A stretch of DNA of 60,642 bases, taken from positions 1 to 60,642 of the forward strand of contig JARNMJ010000024.1 of the NCBI GenBank assembly GCA_029432795.1, written 5' to 3'. The translations under genes and the position numbers were made by a program. This document shows, piece after piece, positions 20,750-29,384 of this stretch. Source of the stretch: Pontiellaceae bacterium B12219. Its GTDB lineage: Bacteria; Verrucomicrobiota; Kiritimatiellia; Kiritimatiellales; Pontiellaceae. The notes below the pieces were generated by a model, which was not told the DNA's origin, made no database searches, and worked only from the letters and a program-made list of their open reading frames with translations. How positions within the stretch are numbered: position 1 is the first letter of the stretch; each line of letters begins with the position of its first letter.

Positions 20750-21424
20750 CTAAAGTGCAGAGCAATAGGCCGCAGCAGCCTGCTTCCGAAAGTCGGCAAC
20801 TGCCGCAGCCATGTCGTCCTGTTTATACAGATACGAACCGGCCACAAACAAATTACAGCCCACTGCCGCCGCGCGCGTCACCGTCTGATCATCAATTCCG
20901 CCATCAATGGCAATATCCACCCAGTCGGCCATCCGCCGAACAGTCGCCACCTTTTCTTCCACGGCCGCAATATATTTCTGGCCGCCGAATCCCGGATGTA
21001 CCGACATAATCAGCACTTCATCCACCCAGCGATTTTCCAAACACTGGAAAATAGATTCCACCGGAGTTTCCGGATTAACGGTAATCGCCGGACGCTTTCC
21101 GAGCGATCGGATTTCCGCCAGCACCGCTTCCACATCGCATCTGGATTCAATATGAATCTGAATCGTGTCCGCCCCTGCATCCGCGAAGGTCTTAATGTAG
21201 TGCTGCGGCTCGATCACCATTAAATGCACATTCTGCGGAATGGAAACCGCAGCTGAAGAAACTTTCACCGCTTCCGGGCCGAAACTGATGTTCGGCACAA
21301 ACACCCCGTCCATCACATCAACATGAACCTGATCCGCACCTGCATCTTCGGCACGTTTACAACCCGCCGCCAAATGACCAAAGTCGGCAGCTAGAATGGA
21401 AGGCATAATCTGAATATCCGGCAT
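20750..21424 (-). CDS. rpe: ribulose-phosphate 3-epimerase
   Basis: 224 aa. Interconverts Ru5P and Xu5P. Two ATGs are adjacent; the second (21424) is chosen for 6-nt spacing to AGGAG. Motifs: IMPSILAADFGHL, VDVMDGVFVPNISFGP, LIMSVHPGFGGQKY, DGGIDDQTV; the catalytic Asp pair and metal His are present. Exact palindrome at 21035-21049. Convergent with the SSF gene; the 112-bp gap holds only a weak hairpin (20718-20737). Confidence 0.95.
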   Translation of the reverse strand: MPDIQIMPSILAADFGHLAAGCKRAEDAGADQVHVDVMDGVFVPNISFGPEAVKVSSAAVSIPQNVHLMVIEPQHYIKTFADAGADTIQIHIESRCDVEAVLAEIRSLGKRPAITVNPETPVESIFQCLENRWVDEVLIMSVHPGFGGQKYIAAVEEKVATVRRMADWVDIAIDGGIDDQTVTRAAAVGCNLFVAGSYLYKQDDMAAAVADFRKQAAAAYCSAL

Positions 21425-21478
21425 CATTATCTCCTGAAAATTAAAACGGCAAATGTACCCATCCGGATCGGGATCGGC

Positions 21479-21509
21479 AAAAAAAAAGACCGACTGTTTC
21501 AGCCGGCCT
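21479..21509 (-). terminator. rho-independent terminator
   Basis: Read on the minus strand: GGCCGGCTG, loop AAA, CAGTCGGTC, then a run of about nine T. It sits between the 632-aa gene and rpe and should end the esterase/632-aa transcript, so rpe needs its own promoter. Confidence 0.88.
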
Positions 21510-21541
21510 CTATTCGAAGCGGGCCATAAGGCACGCCCGGC

Positions 21542-21556
21542 TTCCAACCATTGGAA
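21542..21556. repeat. 15-bp palindrome, intergenic copy (upstream of rpe)
   Basis: TTCCAA-CCA-TTGGAA, exact. Lies between the 632-aa gene stop and its terminator, outside the terminator stem. Confidence 0.9.
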
Positions 21557-21572
21557 ATCTGACGGCGATACC

Positions 21573-23471
21573 TTACTTGCCATCAATGGCTCCGGGACCA
21601 CGGCTATCTTCCGTCGGGCGCGCCGGAATTACACGTTTGCATTCCTTATTGAAATGCGTGTTAGGAATCAGTTTTTTCAGGTTATGCAGATTCTCAAACA
21701 GGAACTCGTGCGATGCCTTGTATCCGATAATTTTTCCGCGCTCATCCGTCAACGTCACCAAATATCCCCCATATTTGCTTCCCCGCACCGGCGCCGTACT
21801 TCGGTAGGCCATTCTCCGCAGCTCGATCTCCTTCCCGCGGAATTCAAAACTTTTTCCGGTGTAAGTCGCAGGGTTATATGTTTCCTGATTACGCTCCAGC
21901 AACACATAATTATCCCCGTCAATCTCTTCGCCAACCGCAAAATATTCCACAATCAGATCATGGTTATAGACTTTCCCCACCGTGGTCTGACGAACCTGCA
22001 CACCGAAAGTATAGGCAAACATTTGCAACGGCCGCTGAATTCCTGAACTCCAGGGCGGAGTAGGCGGATTCTGAATCTGTGAACTTTTCTTGATAAAGTT
22101 GATATCGAACTGCGGCGGCTTTGTCAGCGCAAGATACTCACGGTCTTCCGGGCTCAGCTGATCGACAGGAACTTTAATCTGCTTTCCATTGATACTCTCC
22201 AGCACAACGGTTGAACCCAAAACCGTCTGTAACGTCGCTTCAAGTGTCTTTCCGTCGGCGCTCGACCACAGACGCGTCTTATCTTCAGCATCATCCATCA
22301 CCGGAACGGCTGCTTCAACAATATCTGCATCACTGGTCGAAGACCGATCTTTCGCCACAAAATCTCTAAAAATAGGACCATTGGTCAGTGTGATATCGCC
22401 CGGATACAGATCCGAGTAAATCGAATCCATAGTGGCCACAGGAATCTCCGATGTTCTGAAAACCGGAAATGTCGGCCCTGTGCCGGCACGGGTGAGCGGA
22501 TAGGTCTCGCCTTTCACCTCCACACTCAGCATGTGATAAACCAGTCCGCCTTCCAGATCGACCAGCATGATTTTAATTTTCTTGGGTTCCCCGGCCTTCA
22601 GCGTGATCCAATCACTCGGCCGCGCCCGGCTTTCACCAAAATAGTAGGTATTATCCTTTGAATCCTTGGTTTGCCAAATCGGCGCAAAACGCGCTCTCCG
22701 CGCTTCATGATACGCACAGATCAATACCGTCTCACCATCAACATTTACAGCCATCATCTTATCGCCCACGCCCCAAAACCTGAACGTGATATCCTCGGGG
22801 TACACCAGCTCGCCCTCATAGAGAACCGCCCAGCAATATCCCTCTGCATTCTCTTCGCCAAACGCCTGCGGAGCAAGCTCGGACATTACCGTCGGAATAC
22901 AGATTGCCGGTGTATAGATCGCGTTTGGTGAACGATAGTAACGCGATAGATAGGACGATTTCCAACCGCTGTTCCAGTAGGCATACATCAGATCTTCCAT
23001 CTGCTCAGGCGACATCGGAATCGGCCGGCCGGTACGGCCGCGGTTCATATTATAAAAATAGCCCTTAAGGTCGCTCCCCGTTGTGAACCCGCCTCCAAAC
23101 GGCGATGCCAGCTGGGTCAGATCCGGAATAATATCAAATCCCCCCACACCACCAACAAGACCATCCCCCATTCCCCCGAGCTCCGGCAGTTCAAGATCCG
23201 GCATATTTGCCTTTTCAATCTTGGTAACAATACGGGTGGTTGATTGCGGCTTTGCCGACTTCTTCACCTTCACCTGCGGTTTCTTAAGATCCATTTTCGG
23301 TCGATCCACCGGCTTGGGCGGTATAAACTTTTTTTCTTCCTTCTGGGTAACCGAAAATACAACCAGCATACCTGCCAACAGAAAAGCACCGGCATGAATC
23401 ATCAGACTGATCATGAAGCCGCTTGGAGCCCCTTTTACAGCCCCTTTATCTTTTACAGAACGTTTTTTCAT
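21573..23471 (-). CDS. membrane-anchored protein with TonB-like N-terminus and SHD1-like domain
   Basis: 632 aa, not recognised as a named family. One membrane helix (about 19-42) is followed by a Lys/Pro-rich stretch (EEKKFIPPKPVDRPKMDLKK) of the kind that spans the periplasm in TonB and related proteins, then a Gly-rich linker (LGGMGDGLVGGVGG). The large soluble part has a Trp/Tyr-rich region (YAYWNSGWKSSYLSRYYRSP). A segment about 435-490 (IKVPVDQLSPEDREYL) resembles the SLA1-homology SHD1 domain frequent in Planctomycetes and Verrucomicrobia. It follows the esterase gene by 21 bp on the same strand. Confidence 0.6.
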   Translation of the reverse strand: MKKRSVKDKGAVKGAPSGFMISLMIHAGAFLLAGMLVVFSVTQKEEKKFIPPKPVDRPKMDLKKPQVKVKKSAKPQSTTRIVTKIEKANMPDLELPELGGMGDGLVGGVGGFDIIPDLTQLASPFGGGFTTGSDLKGYFYNMNRGRTGRPIPMSPEQMEDLMYAYWNSGWKSSYLSRYYRSPNAIYTPAICIPTVMSELAPQAFGEENAEGYCWAVLYEGELVYPEDITFRFWGVGDKMMAVNVDGETVLICAYHEARRARFAPIWQTKDSKDNTYYFGESRARPSDWITLKAGEPKKIKIMLVDLEGGLVYHMLSVEVKGETYPLTRAGTGPTFPVFRTSEIPVATMDSIYSDLYPGDITLTNGPIFRDFVAKDRSSTSDADIVEAAVPVMDDAEDKTRLWSSADGKTLEATLQTVLGSTVVLESINGKQIKVPVDQLSPEDREYLALTKPPQFDINFIKKSSQIQNPPTPPWSSGIQRPLQMFAYTFGVQVRQTTVGKVYNHDLIVEYFAVGEEIDGDNYVLLERNQETYNPATYTGKSFEFRGKEIELRRMAYRSTAPVRGSKYGGYLVTLTDERGKIIGYKASHEFLFENLHNLKKLIPNTHFNKECKRVIPARPTEDSRGPGAIDGK

Positions 23472-23492
23472 ATTCGGGCATCCCTCGGTAAA

Positions 23493-25097
23493 TTAAGAAA
23501 CTGCGGGGAGAAGATTCCTTTTCTTCAGAAACGTCTCCACCTTGGATTTTACTTTCTCTTTCCACTCCGGATAAGCAGATGAGTAACCATGCCCGCCACG
23601 CGGGACGGAAATAAGCTCGCATTCATTTCCGGTCGTTTTCATTTTTTTGTACAGCGCCACAGCACTGCTGTAACTGACCCGTTCATCATCGCAGGCATGA
23701 AACATCAGAATCGGCGGCATAGCGGAATCAAGTTGATGATATGGAGACAGCGCCTCTGCATCATCACCGAATCGCTGCGGGGCATATCCTGTACGCACGG
23801 ACGTGTCGGTTACGGCCGAACTGAGAAACAGAGCGGCCGGTTTAACCCTTGCAGCCTCCTCTAGGCTGGAACCCGGCGGCGTTTGAGCAATGGCTGTCCA
23901 TAAAGCAATGTGTCCTCCGGCTGATGACCCACCAACAACAATCCGTTCCGGATCGATGCCCAATCGGCTCGCATGCTCTACAACCCAATTAAACGCGACC
24001 CGGCCATCGGCCACCGCAGATAACGGACTCGTTCCAAATCTGTTTTCAGTGCGGTAATCCGGAGCAATTCCAACCATCCCCTGCTCAGCCGCCCAGCGCG
24101 CCCACGAAGCGGAATTCAGCGGTGTACCCCTGGTCCATCCGCCCCCGAAAAAATAAATCAATGCAGATCGCCTATCCGTTGCAGCCCACCCTTCAGGCCG
24201 ATAGACGAATAGATTCATCTCCGCTTCGCCTTTGCGATATTGAAGAGTATCTGCACCCGCCATCCGGTCCGGCGTAACCTCTGCGCCTTCGTTCCCTTCT
24301 AACAAAGCAGACGTTGCAGGAGCAGACGCTCCGGTCGGATCCTCAACATGAAAATTATCGAGTAAAAAGTCGACCAGGCCATGACTGGGAGAGCCGAAGC
24401 CGACTCGGCCCAGAACAGCGTCTCCTGCAGAAATCGACTTTTGCATGAGAATGCCTGCCGGATCAAAACCTACCAGTTCTTTATTAATCCAAACCACGAA
24501 GGAATCCGGATTCAGCAATGCCGCCTCTCCCGTGTCCGGTTTTTCATAAGAGAGCATTTCCGTCTCATGATCGTTCACCCAAACCTGAACATGCTGCGGC
24601 ACATTCATATCATAGGTGCTTTCCTGCTCAACCGAAGCACCCACACGCAGCAGCAGTGTTCTATAGTACCCAGACTGATAAAATTCTATTGCAAAAGCCC
24701 TCTTGGCGTTGGCATTCAACGACAGATTTCTGGACGCATCCCATTGGGCTACAGAAAAAATAAGAGCCATTTTACTGTCGAGTTCTCCGGGCTCGTTGTT
24801 GAAAAGATCAAACTCGATATACATTCGGCCTGGAGCACGGGCTCCCACACTGTATTCCAGTGCACCGCCATCGTCCGGGCTGCTGTCATTGTACCGCGCC
24901 ACCTTACCCGTCCCGAATGTTCCGGGCGCTTTTTCAACAGAAACCTGCTCAACACGGCACAGCGGCGCAACCGCTCTTAAACGGCCCGCATCATACGAAT
25001 CGAATGTTTCGTCAATATACACCGTTGAACCTTTGGCCTGAGCGAATCCCGCGGCACAAACAACCAGTCCTGCAAATGCCATCCCCAATGTGTTCAT
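23493..25097 (-). CDS. secreted alpha/beta-hydrolase with N-terminal jelly-roll-like module
   Basis: 534 aa. Signal peptide 1-22 (GFAQA). Residues about 28-260 form a beta-rich module with NLSLNANAKR and VLGRVGFGSPSHGLVDFLLD, a diverged version of the module repeated in the two large secreted proteins near 29-35 kb. Residues about 275-530 are an HSL/acetylxylan-esterase-like hydrolase: oxyanion region FFGGGWTRG, nucleophile Ser in VVGGSSAGGH, acid Asp in HACDDERVS, His in RGGHGYSS. The usual HGGG is FGGG here. Substrate is probably an acylated polysaccharide (inference). A strong GGAGG precedes the ATG. Confidence 0.82.
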   Translation of the reverse strand: MNTLGMAFAGLVVCAAGFAQAKGSTVYIDETFDSYDAGRLRAVAPLCRVEQVSVEKAPGTFGTGKVARYNDSSPDDGGALEYSVGARAPGRMYIEFDLFNNEPGELDSKMALIFSVAQWDASRNLSLNANAKRAFAIEFYQSGYYRTLLLRVGASVEQESTYDMNVPQHVQVWVNDHETEMLSYEKPDTGEAALLNPDSFVVWINKELVGFDPAGILMQKSISAGDAVLGRVGFGSPSHGLVDFLLDNFHVEDPTGASAPATSALLEGNEGAEVTPDRMAGADTLQYRKGEAEMNLFVYRPEGWAATDRRSALIYFFGGGWTRGTPLNSASWARWAAEQGMVGIAPDYRTENRFGTSPLSAVADGRVAFNWVVEHASRLGIDPERIVVGGSSAGGHIALWTAIAQTPPGSSLEEAARVKPAALFLSSAVTDTSVRTGYAPQRFGDDAEALSPYHQLDSAMPPILMFHACDDERVSYSSAVALYKKMKTTGNECELISVPRGGHGYSSAYPEWKEKVKSKVETFLKKRNLLPAVS

Positions 25098-25160
25098 ATT
25101 GACCCTCCTTTCTCTACGTATTACCTAACTACCATCCGTTCTTTTATAAAATCCGTCAAC

Positions 25161-25170
25161 TAATAATTAT
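25161..25170. promoter_or_regulatory. AT-rich motif TAATAATTAT upstream of the esterase
   Basis: TAATAATTAT followed by TATCTTATTATTATT lies about 65 bp before the esterase start. The same 10-mer occurs at 26427, 31451 and (inverted) 44537, each upstream of an alginate-locus gene. Candidate operator or upstream element. Confidence 0.4.
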
Positions 25171-25206
25171 TATCTTATTATTATTCAACACCGCGCCCAC
25201 CCCCCC

Positions 25207-25231
25207 AAAAAAAAGCCCGCTTGAAGCGGGC
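25207..25231 (-). terminator. rho-independent terminator of the LacI-family gene
   Basis: On the minus strand GCCCGCTTCAAGCGGGC is followed by eight T, about 40 bp past the regulator stop. Confidence 0.9.
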
Positions 25232-25271
25232 ATTCTGCATACATTAACGGACTCGGCCGGTATCGCGACGG

Positions 25272-26330
25272 TCAGGCCGAACAAGGCCCACTGGTTTCAC
25301 CGGCATCAAAAGTGGAAGGAACCACCAGGTCGGTATAAATTTTATCGACGGACCGAGCTCCCCCCCCCGACCGACATAACAATTTAGCCGCCTCTTCACC
25401 AATGACCTGCGGATCACTTCCCGCACTCGTCATATATGGATGAATTTCTTCACAGGCACGGGTCCGATCAATAGTAACCAGACTGATATCCTGAGGAATT
25501 CGAATACCCCGCAATAAAGCAAACTGCAATGCACCTCTGGCCATAAGCCCGTTATAGCAAACCCATGCCGTAGGTGCCTCCCGCCCCGCAGTCCGCTGAA
25601 CCAGCTCCGCCGCACAATCAAACCCCTCCTGCCGATCTCCATTGGACACATTCAGAACATTTCGCTCATCCAGCGAAAGATTCCGTGCCGCCAGCGATTC
25701 GCGAAGTGCACTCAGCCGGGCATGGTTACGCCCCAGCTTGGCATTGCCTCCCAAAAAGGCAAACCGGGTGTGCCCCAGCTTAGTCAGGTGATCCACCAAC
25801 TGCTCAAGCGACTGCTTTTCGTTCGGAAGCACAGAATGACAAAGTCCGGGCATATTGGCATACACACTGAGCACCTCCACGCCCAGTGCACCCAGTGCGC
25901 GCAGAAACGGTTCTTTAACCTCGCCATAAACAACAATACCTAACAACGGGTCCCGCCGCCGAAGCAGTTCATAGAGCATTTTTTCATCCAGATCCCCCTC
26001 CCCACCAAGGAAGGTCGTACTGATATGTGATTGCTGCAAAACCGTGAACAGACCCTGATGCACATGACTGAAGGTGTTACTCAGATTTGCCAGCCGCAGG
26101 CCCGTACGCAATATTACACCGACGTAACTGCTGCGTACATCAGGCGCAAGATTCGGTTGCATACCGCGCGGTATATACCCCTTTTCATCTGCCAACGTCC
26201 AAATCCGGTTATACGACTCGTCCGAGACATTTTCACGCCGCCCATTCAACACCAGCGAAACCAACGACTGGGAAACCCCCAACTCCTTGGCAATCTGACT
26301 TTGAGAAATTCGTTTTTTTGTTTTAGTCAC
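25272..26330 (-). CDS. LacI-family transcriptional regulator
   Basis: 352 aa. N-terminal HTH (ISQSQIAKELGVSQSLVSLVLNGR) and hinge, then a periplasmic-binding-protein-like sensor domain (about 70-340). It is divergent from the dehydrogenase/isomerase pair and beside the alginate-degradation genes, so local control is likely. Its effector would be a sugar or uronate; this is inference. AT-rich motifs recur in the promoters around it, but LacI operators usually have a central CG, so the link to those motifs is not established. Confidence 0.92.
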   Translation of the reverse strand: MTKTKKRISQSQIAKELGVSQSLVSLVLNGRRENVSDESYNRIWTLADEKGYIPRGMQPNLAPDVRSSYVGVILRTGLRLANLSNTFSHVHQGLFTVLQQSHISTTFLGGEGDLDEKMLYELLRRRDPLLGIVVYGEVKEPFLRALGALGVEVLSVYANMPGLCHSVLPNEKQSLEQLVDHLTKLGHTRFAFLGGNAKLGRNHARLSALRESLAARNLSLDERNVLNVSNGDRQEGFDCAAELVQRTAGREAPTAWVCYNGLMARGALQFALLRGIRIPQDISLVTIDRTRACEEIHPYMTSAGSDPQVIGEEAAKLLCRSGGGARSVDKIYTDLVVPSTFDAGETSGPCSA

Positions 26331-26421
26331 TAATACCCTCTCGATGCATATTTATGAATACAGCCAAATTAGTAACACAACTTTTCAGCAGTTTACAATT
26401 GAAAACACGGACACGAATCCC

Positions 26422-26440
26422 TAAATTAATAATTATGAAT
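26422..26440 (+). promoter_or_regulatory. 19-bp AT-rich sequence shared with 44533-44551
   Basis: TAAATTAATAATTATGAAT is identical at both positions and has the same orientation relative to the downstream gene. Here it overlaps the proposed ATG at 26435. Confidence 0.5.
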
Positions 26441-27451
26441 TCGAATCCAACCCGCCTGCCCAAGACATTGATCCTTATGACTGTTCAGGAAAGAAAGGAA
26501 TTTCTCCCTGAGCCGTTAAATCAGCAGCTCAAAACGCTGATTCCAGAGGCTGTCCACGTTAACGCTCCAGTATCGGATCGGGAATGGAAAACCCTTCTTG
26601 AACGACACCAACCCGAAATCGTGCTCTGCGCCTGGGAAACCCCGGCTATACCCGCCGAGGCCACATCGCACCTGAAATACGTATGCTACCTCTGCGGCTC
26701 CGTCCGGACCTTGGTTCCACGCAATTTAATTAAAGACGGTCTGCTCGTGACCAACTGGGGTTCCACCGTCAGCAACACGGTTGCGGAATGCACATTACTC
26801 CTGATCCTCGCCACCCTTCGACGGATGAGCAATTGGACACTGGCCATGCACACACGAGGCGAATGGAAGGTTGGACGACATCCGGATACGCTCAGCCTGT
26901 TCAACCGCCGGGTTGGACTTCACGGCCTCGGCGCCATCGGCCGCGACCTGGTCAAACTGCTGGCTCCGTTCAACGTAACCCTTTCCGCCTATTCGCCCAG
27001 CGTACCCGACAAAATGTACAGACAACTGGGCGTCCATCGGGCCGATACACTCGAAGAGCTGTTTTCGACATCCGATGTTCTCGTTGAACTCGCGCCGGGC
27101 AAACCGGAAAACTACCACCTCGTCGGAGAGACCCTGTTCAACCTGCTGCCCGAACAGGCGGTATTCGTTAACGTCGGCCGCGGCATGGTTGTTGATGAAG
27201 AGGCAATGATCCGAGTCAGCCAGAAGAAAGGCATCCACCTCGGCATCGATGTCTACGAAACCGAACCGCTGCCGAAAAATTCTCCGCTGCGCGGACTGCC
27301 CAACACCACACTGCTGCCTCATCTCGGCGGTCCGACGCCGGACCGACGGCGCGATTGCGGTGAACTGGCCATTCAGAACATCAGGAACTATATCAACGGC
27401 GATCCGCTCATCAATCTCATCAATCTGGAGGCCTATGACCGCGCAACCTAA
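26435..27451 (+). CDS. D-2-hydroxyacid dehydrogenase family protein
   Basis: 338 aa from ATG 26435; an in-frame ATG at 26354 would add 27 unconserved residues, and no clear Shine-Dalgarno exists for either. Rossmann motif GLHGLGAIGRDLV, and the catalytic triad of the family: Arg in VNVGRGMVVD, Glu in YETEPLP, His in LPHLGGPT. NAD-dependent reduction of a 2-keto acid or sugar acid is expected. The stop overlaps the next gene by 17 nt. Divergent from the LacI regulator. Confidence 0.88.
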   Translation: MNSNPTRLPKTLILMTVQERKEFLPEPLNQQLKTLIPEAVHVNAPVSDREWKTLLERHQPEIVLCAWETPAIPAEATSHLKYVCYLCGSVRTLVPRNLIKDGLLVTNWGSTVSNTVAECTLLLILATLRRMSNWTLAMHTRGEWKVGRHPDTLSLFNRRVGLHGLGAIGRDLVKLLAPFNVTLSAYSPSVPDKMYRQLGVHRADTLEELFSTSDVLVELAPGKPENYHLVGETLFNLLPEQAVFVNVGRGMVVDEEAMIRVSQKKGIHLGIDVYETEPLPKNSPLRGLPNTTLLPHLGGPTPDRRRDCGELAIQNIRNYINGDPLINLINLEAYDRAT

Positions 27452-28289
27452 ATTTCAATGGGGCATTTCAACTCTGGGCTGCCACGAACTGGATCTCTCT
27501 GAAATCTGCCAGCTTGCGGAACGGCACGATATACATGCTCTGGAAATCCGCTCGCTTGCCGACCGACAGGATCTTCCTCTCTATCTCGACGAAACATTCC
27601 GCAATGCCGGAGAAATTCAATCTATTCTCGACAAACACAAACAGCGCATCATTGCACTGAACAGCGGCTTCAGCCTGATTGAAGCAAAAGATTCCGACAA
27701 AGAAGAACTGCTTGGCTTCGCACGCTGGGCAGAACTGTTAAATATTCCATACATCCGTGCCTTCGGCGGAAGTACCATGGCAACCCCGCTTACCAAAGAG
27801 GATCTGGACCTTGCCGTTGCCAGCTTCCAATGGTGGGAAGAGATCCGCCTGAAAAACGGATGGGAAACTAAATTGGCACTGGAAACCCACTGCGGATTCA
27901 GCAGCTCCGACCGCTGCCTGCAACTGCAAAAGCATCTAGGCCACCCAATCGATATTATATGGGACACACACCACACCTGGAAATACGGCAAGGAGTCCGC
28001 ACAAGACACGTGGAACCAACTGGCCCCACAGATTCGGCACGTACACATCAAGGACAGCATTTCCGTCCCTTCCGCACGCCATCCTTACAGCTACGTACTT
28101 CCCGGCACCGGAGAATTTCCCGCCTCAGAGGTGCTCAATCTGCTGGCCAGCCATAACTTTGACGGAATTGTCAGCCTGGAATGGGAACGCAAGTGGCACC
28201 CCTACATGACCACGCTGAACGAGGCGCTGGAATCATTGGTTTCCAATCATTGGAAAAGCGCCCCAACGTCCTCTCCCTTCCTTAGCTGA
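27435..28289 (+). CDS. sugar phosphate isomerase/epimerase (TIM barrel)
   Basis: 284 aa, starting inside the dehydrogenase gene (ATG 27435). AP-endonuclease-2/xylose-isomerase-like TIM barrel. Metal-site residues are visible in LALETHCGF, IIWDTHHTW, VHIKDS and VSLEWERKW. With the overlapping dehydrogenase it probably processes one imported sugar acid; the substrate is unknown. An exact palindrome (28241-28255) encodes part of its C-terminus. Confidence 0.85.
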   Translation: MTAQPKFQWGISTLGCHELDLSEICQLAERHDIHALEIRSLADRQDLPLYLDETFRNAGEIQSILDKHKQRIIALNSGFSLIEAKDSDKEELLGFARWAELLNIPYIRAFGGSTMATPLTKEDLDLAVASFQWWEEIRLKNGWETKLALETHCGFSSSDRCLQLQKHLGHPIDIIWDTHHTWKYGKESAQDTWNQLAPQIRHVHIKDSISVPSARHPYSYVLPGTGEFPASEVLNLLASHNFDGIVSLEWERKWHPYMTTLNEALESLVSNHWKSAPTSSPFLS

Positions 28290-28377
28290 TTCCCTCCGAA
28301 TTTGACCGAGTCCGCGCACCGACCTCCCTCAAACCTCTGCCAACAGGCCCGCACAACACGAAACAGAAACAAAAAAA

Positions 28378-28405
28378 GCCCCCGCTTTAAACGGAGGCCT
28401 TTTTC
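28378..28405. terminator. bidirectional terminator between convergent genes
   Basis: GCCCCCGCTTTAAACGGAGGC forms an imperfect stem with T5 on the plus strand and T7 on the minus strand. It serves the isomerase and the PEP-CTERM gene. Confidence 0.75.
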
Positions 28406-28424
28406 TTTTCCAATGACAGGAAAA

Positions 28425-29315
28425 CTATCTTCTCATCCGGCGACGCATAAACAGAAAGACAATCGAAGCCATTCCCAACAGACCGAGTGTGGCCGGCTCA
28501 GGAATTACCTCCACCTGAACATTTGTCAGTGTGATTCCATTATCCGGATCTCCACCTGAATTCGATGAGCCGAATACTCCGGAATTCGCCCACAGCCCGA
28601 ACATGCCGAAATTATTGGCAATTGCACTCGAATCTGTTTCTGAATGGCTGTCCAGCAGCGTTTCACCCTGACTCAGGGAACTGAAGATATCAACGCTATC
28701 CAGCCCCGTACGCGTCACAGAGAACACCCCCACATAATCCGTATTTGCCAGCGTGGCATAACCATTGTCTGCCGATGACCCAAGCGAATCCCATTCCCCC
28801 GAGGTACCCAGAAAACGCCCCGTAGTGGCCGCAACATTATGCTTTCTCAGACTGATATCATCCTCACCGGCAGCATTGTTAACATCAAAATCAGCCATGT
28901 ACCCCGCCTGACCGATATACAGCGGATTCGCCGAACTTGAACTTGAGTCCAAATCAGCAGCTAAACCTGCATTATTAAAGTCCATCAATGCCACTTTAAA
29001 GGCCCCGCCTTTATCATTCCCAATGGTAGTCGGGGTTGTATAGCGATAGGTCACGGTGATGCTATCACCAACCGCAAGTGTCTGAGCGGCAAACGTGGCA
29101 TGAATGCCGCGTCCTGAAGATCCTGTCACCAAACCCAAGCCGAATTCATCGATCTCAACCGAGTTACCGCCCGAAGAACTGGAAGACCACCAGTCGGCAT
29201 CCAGTAAGCCGGTCTTAGTTCGAAACCCGTCGAAAAAATCATCGTTGACGATAATTTCGCCGAACACCAAGGCCGGAGCTAACAGCATCGCACCATACAG
29301 CATTCCTTTTTTCAT
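28425..29315 (-). CDS. PEP-CTERM surface protein
   Basis: 296 aa. Signal peptide 1-19, a beta-rich, Ser/Gly/Asp-rich body, and a textbook C-terminal sorting signal: VIPEPATLGLLGM, hydrophobic helix, RRRMRR. Proteins with this tail are processed by an exosortase and placed on the outside of the cell. No exosortase is in the window. Distant resemblance to concanavalin-like lectin proteins (VTYRYTTPT, KVALMDFNN) suggests carbohydrate contact. Last gene of the minus-strand group; 69 bp after the two-module protein. Confidence 0.85.
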   Translation of the reverse strand: MKKGMLYGAMLLAPALVFGEIIVNDDFFDGFRTKTGLLDADWWSSSSSGGNSVEIDEFGLGLVTGSSGRGIHATFAAQTLAVGDSITVTYRYTTPTTIGNDKGGAFKVALMDFNNAGLAADLDSSSSSANPLYIGQAGYMADFDVNNAAGEDDISLRKHNVAATTGRFLGTSGEWDSLGSSADNGYATLANTDYVGVFSVTRTGLDSVDIFSSLSQGETLLDSHSETDSSAIANNFGMFGLWANSGVFGSSNSGGDPDNGITLTNVQVEVIPEPATLGLLGMASIVFLFMRRRMRR

Positions 29316-29384
29316 TTTTTCTCCTTATTGTTTTTTCGATTTGCGAACGCTCAGAAGCGCGCTCGCATGACGGCTTTCATTTTA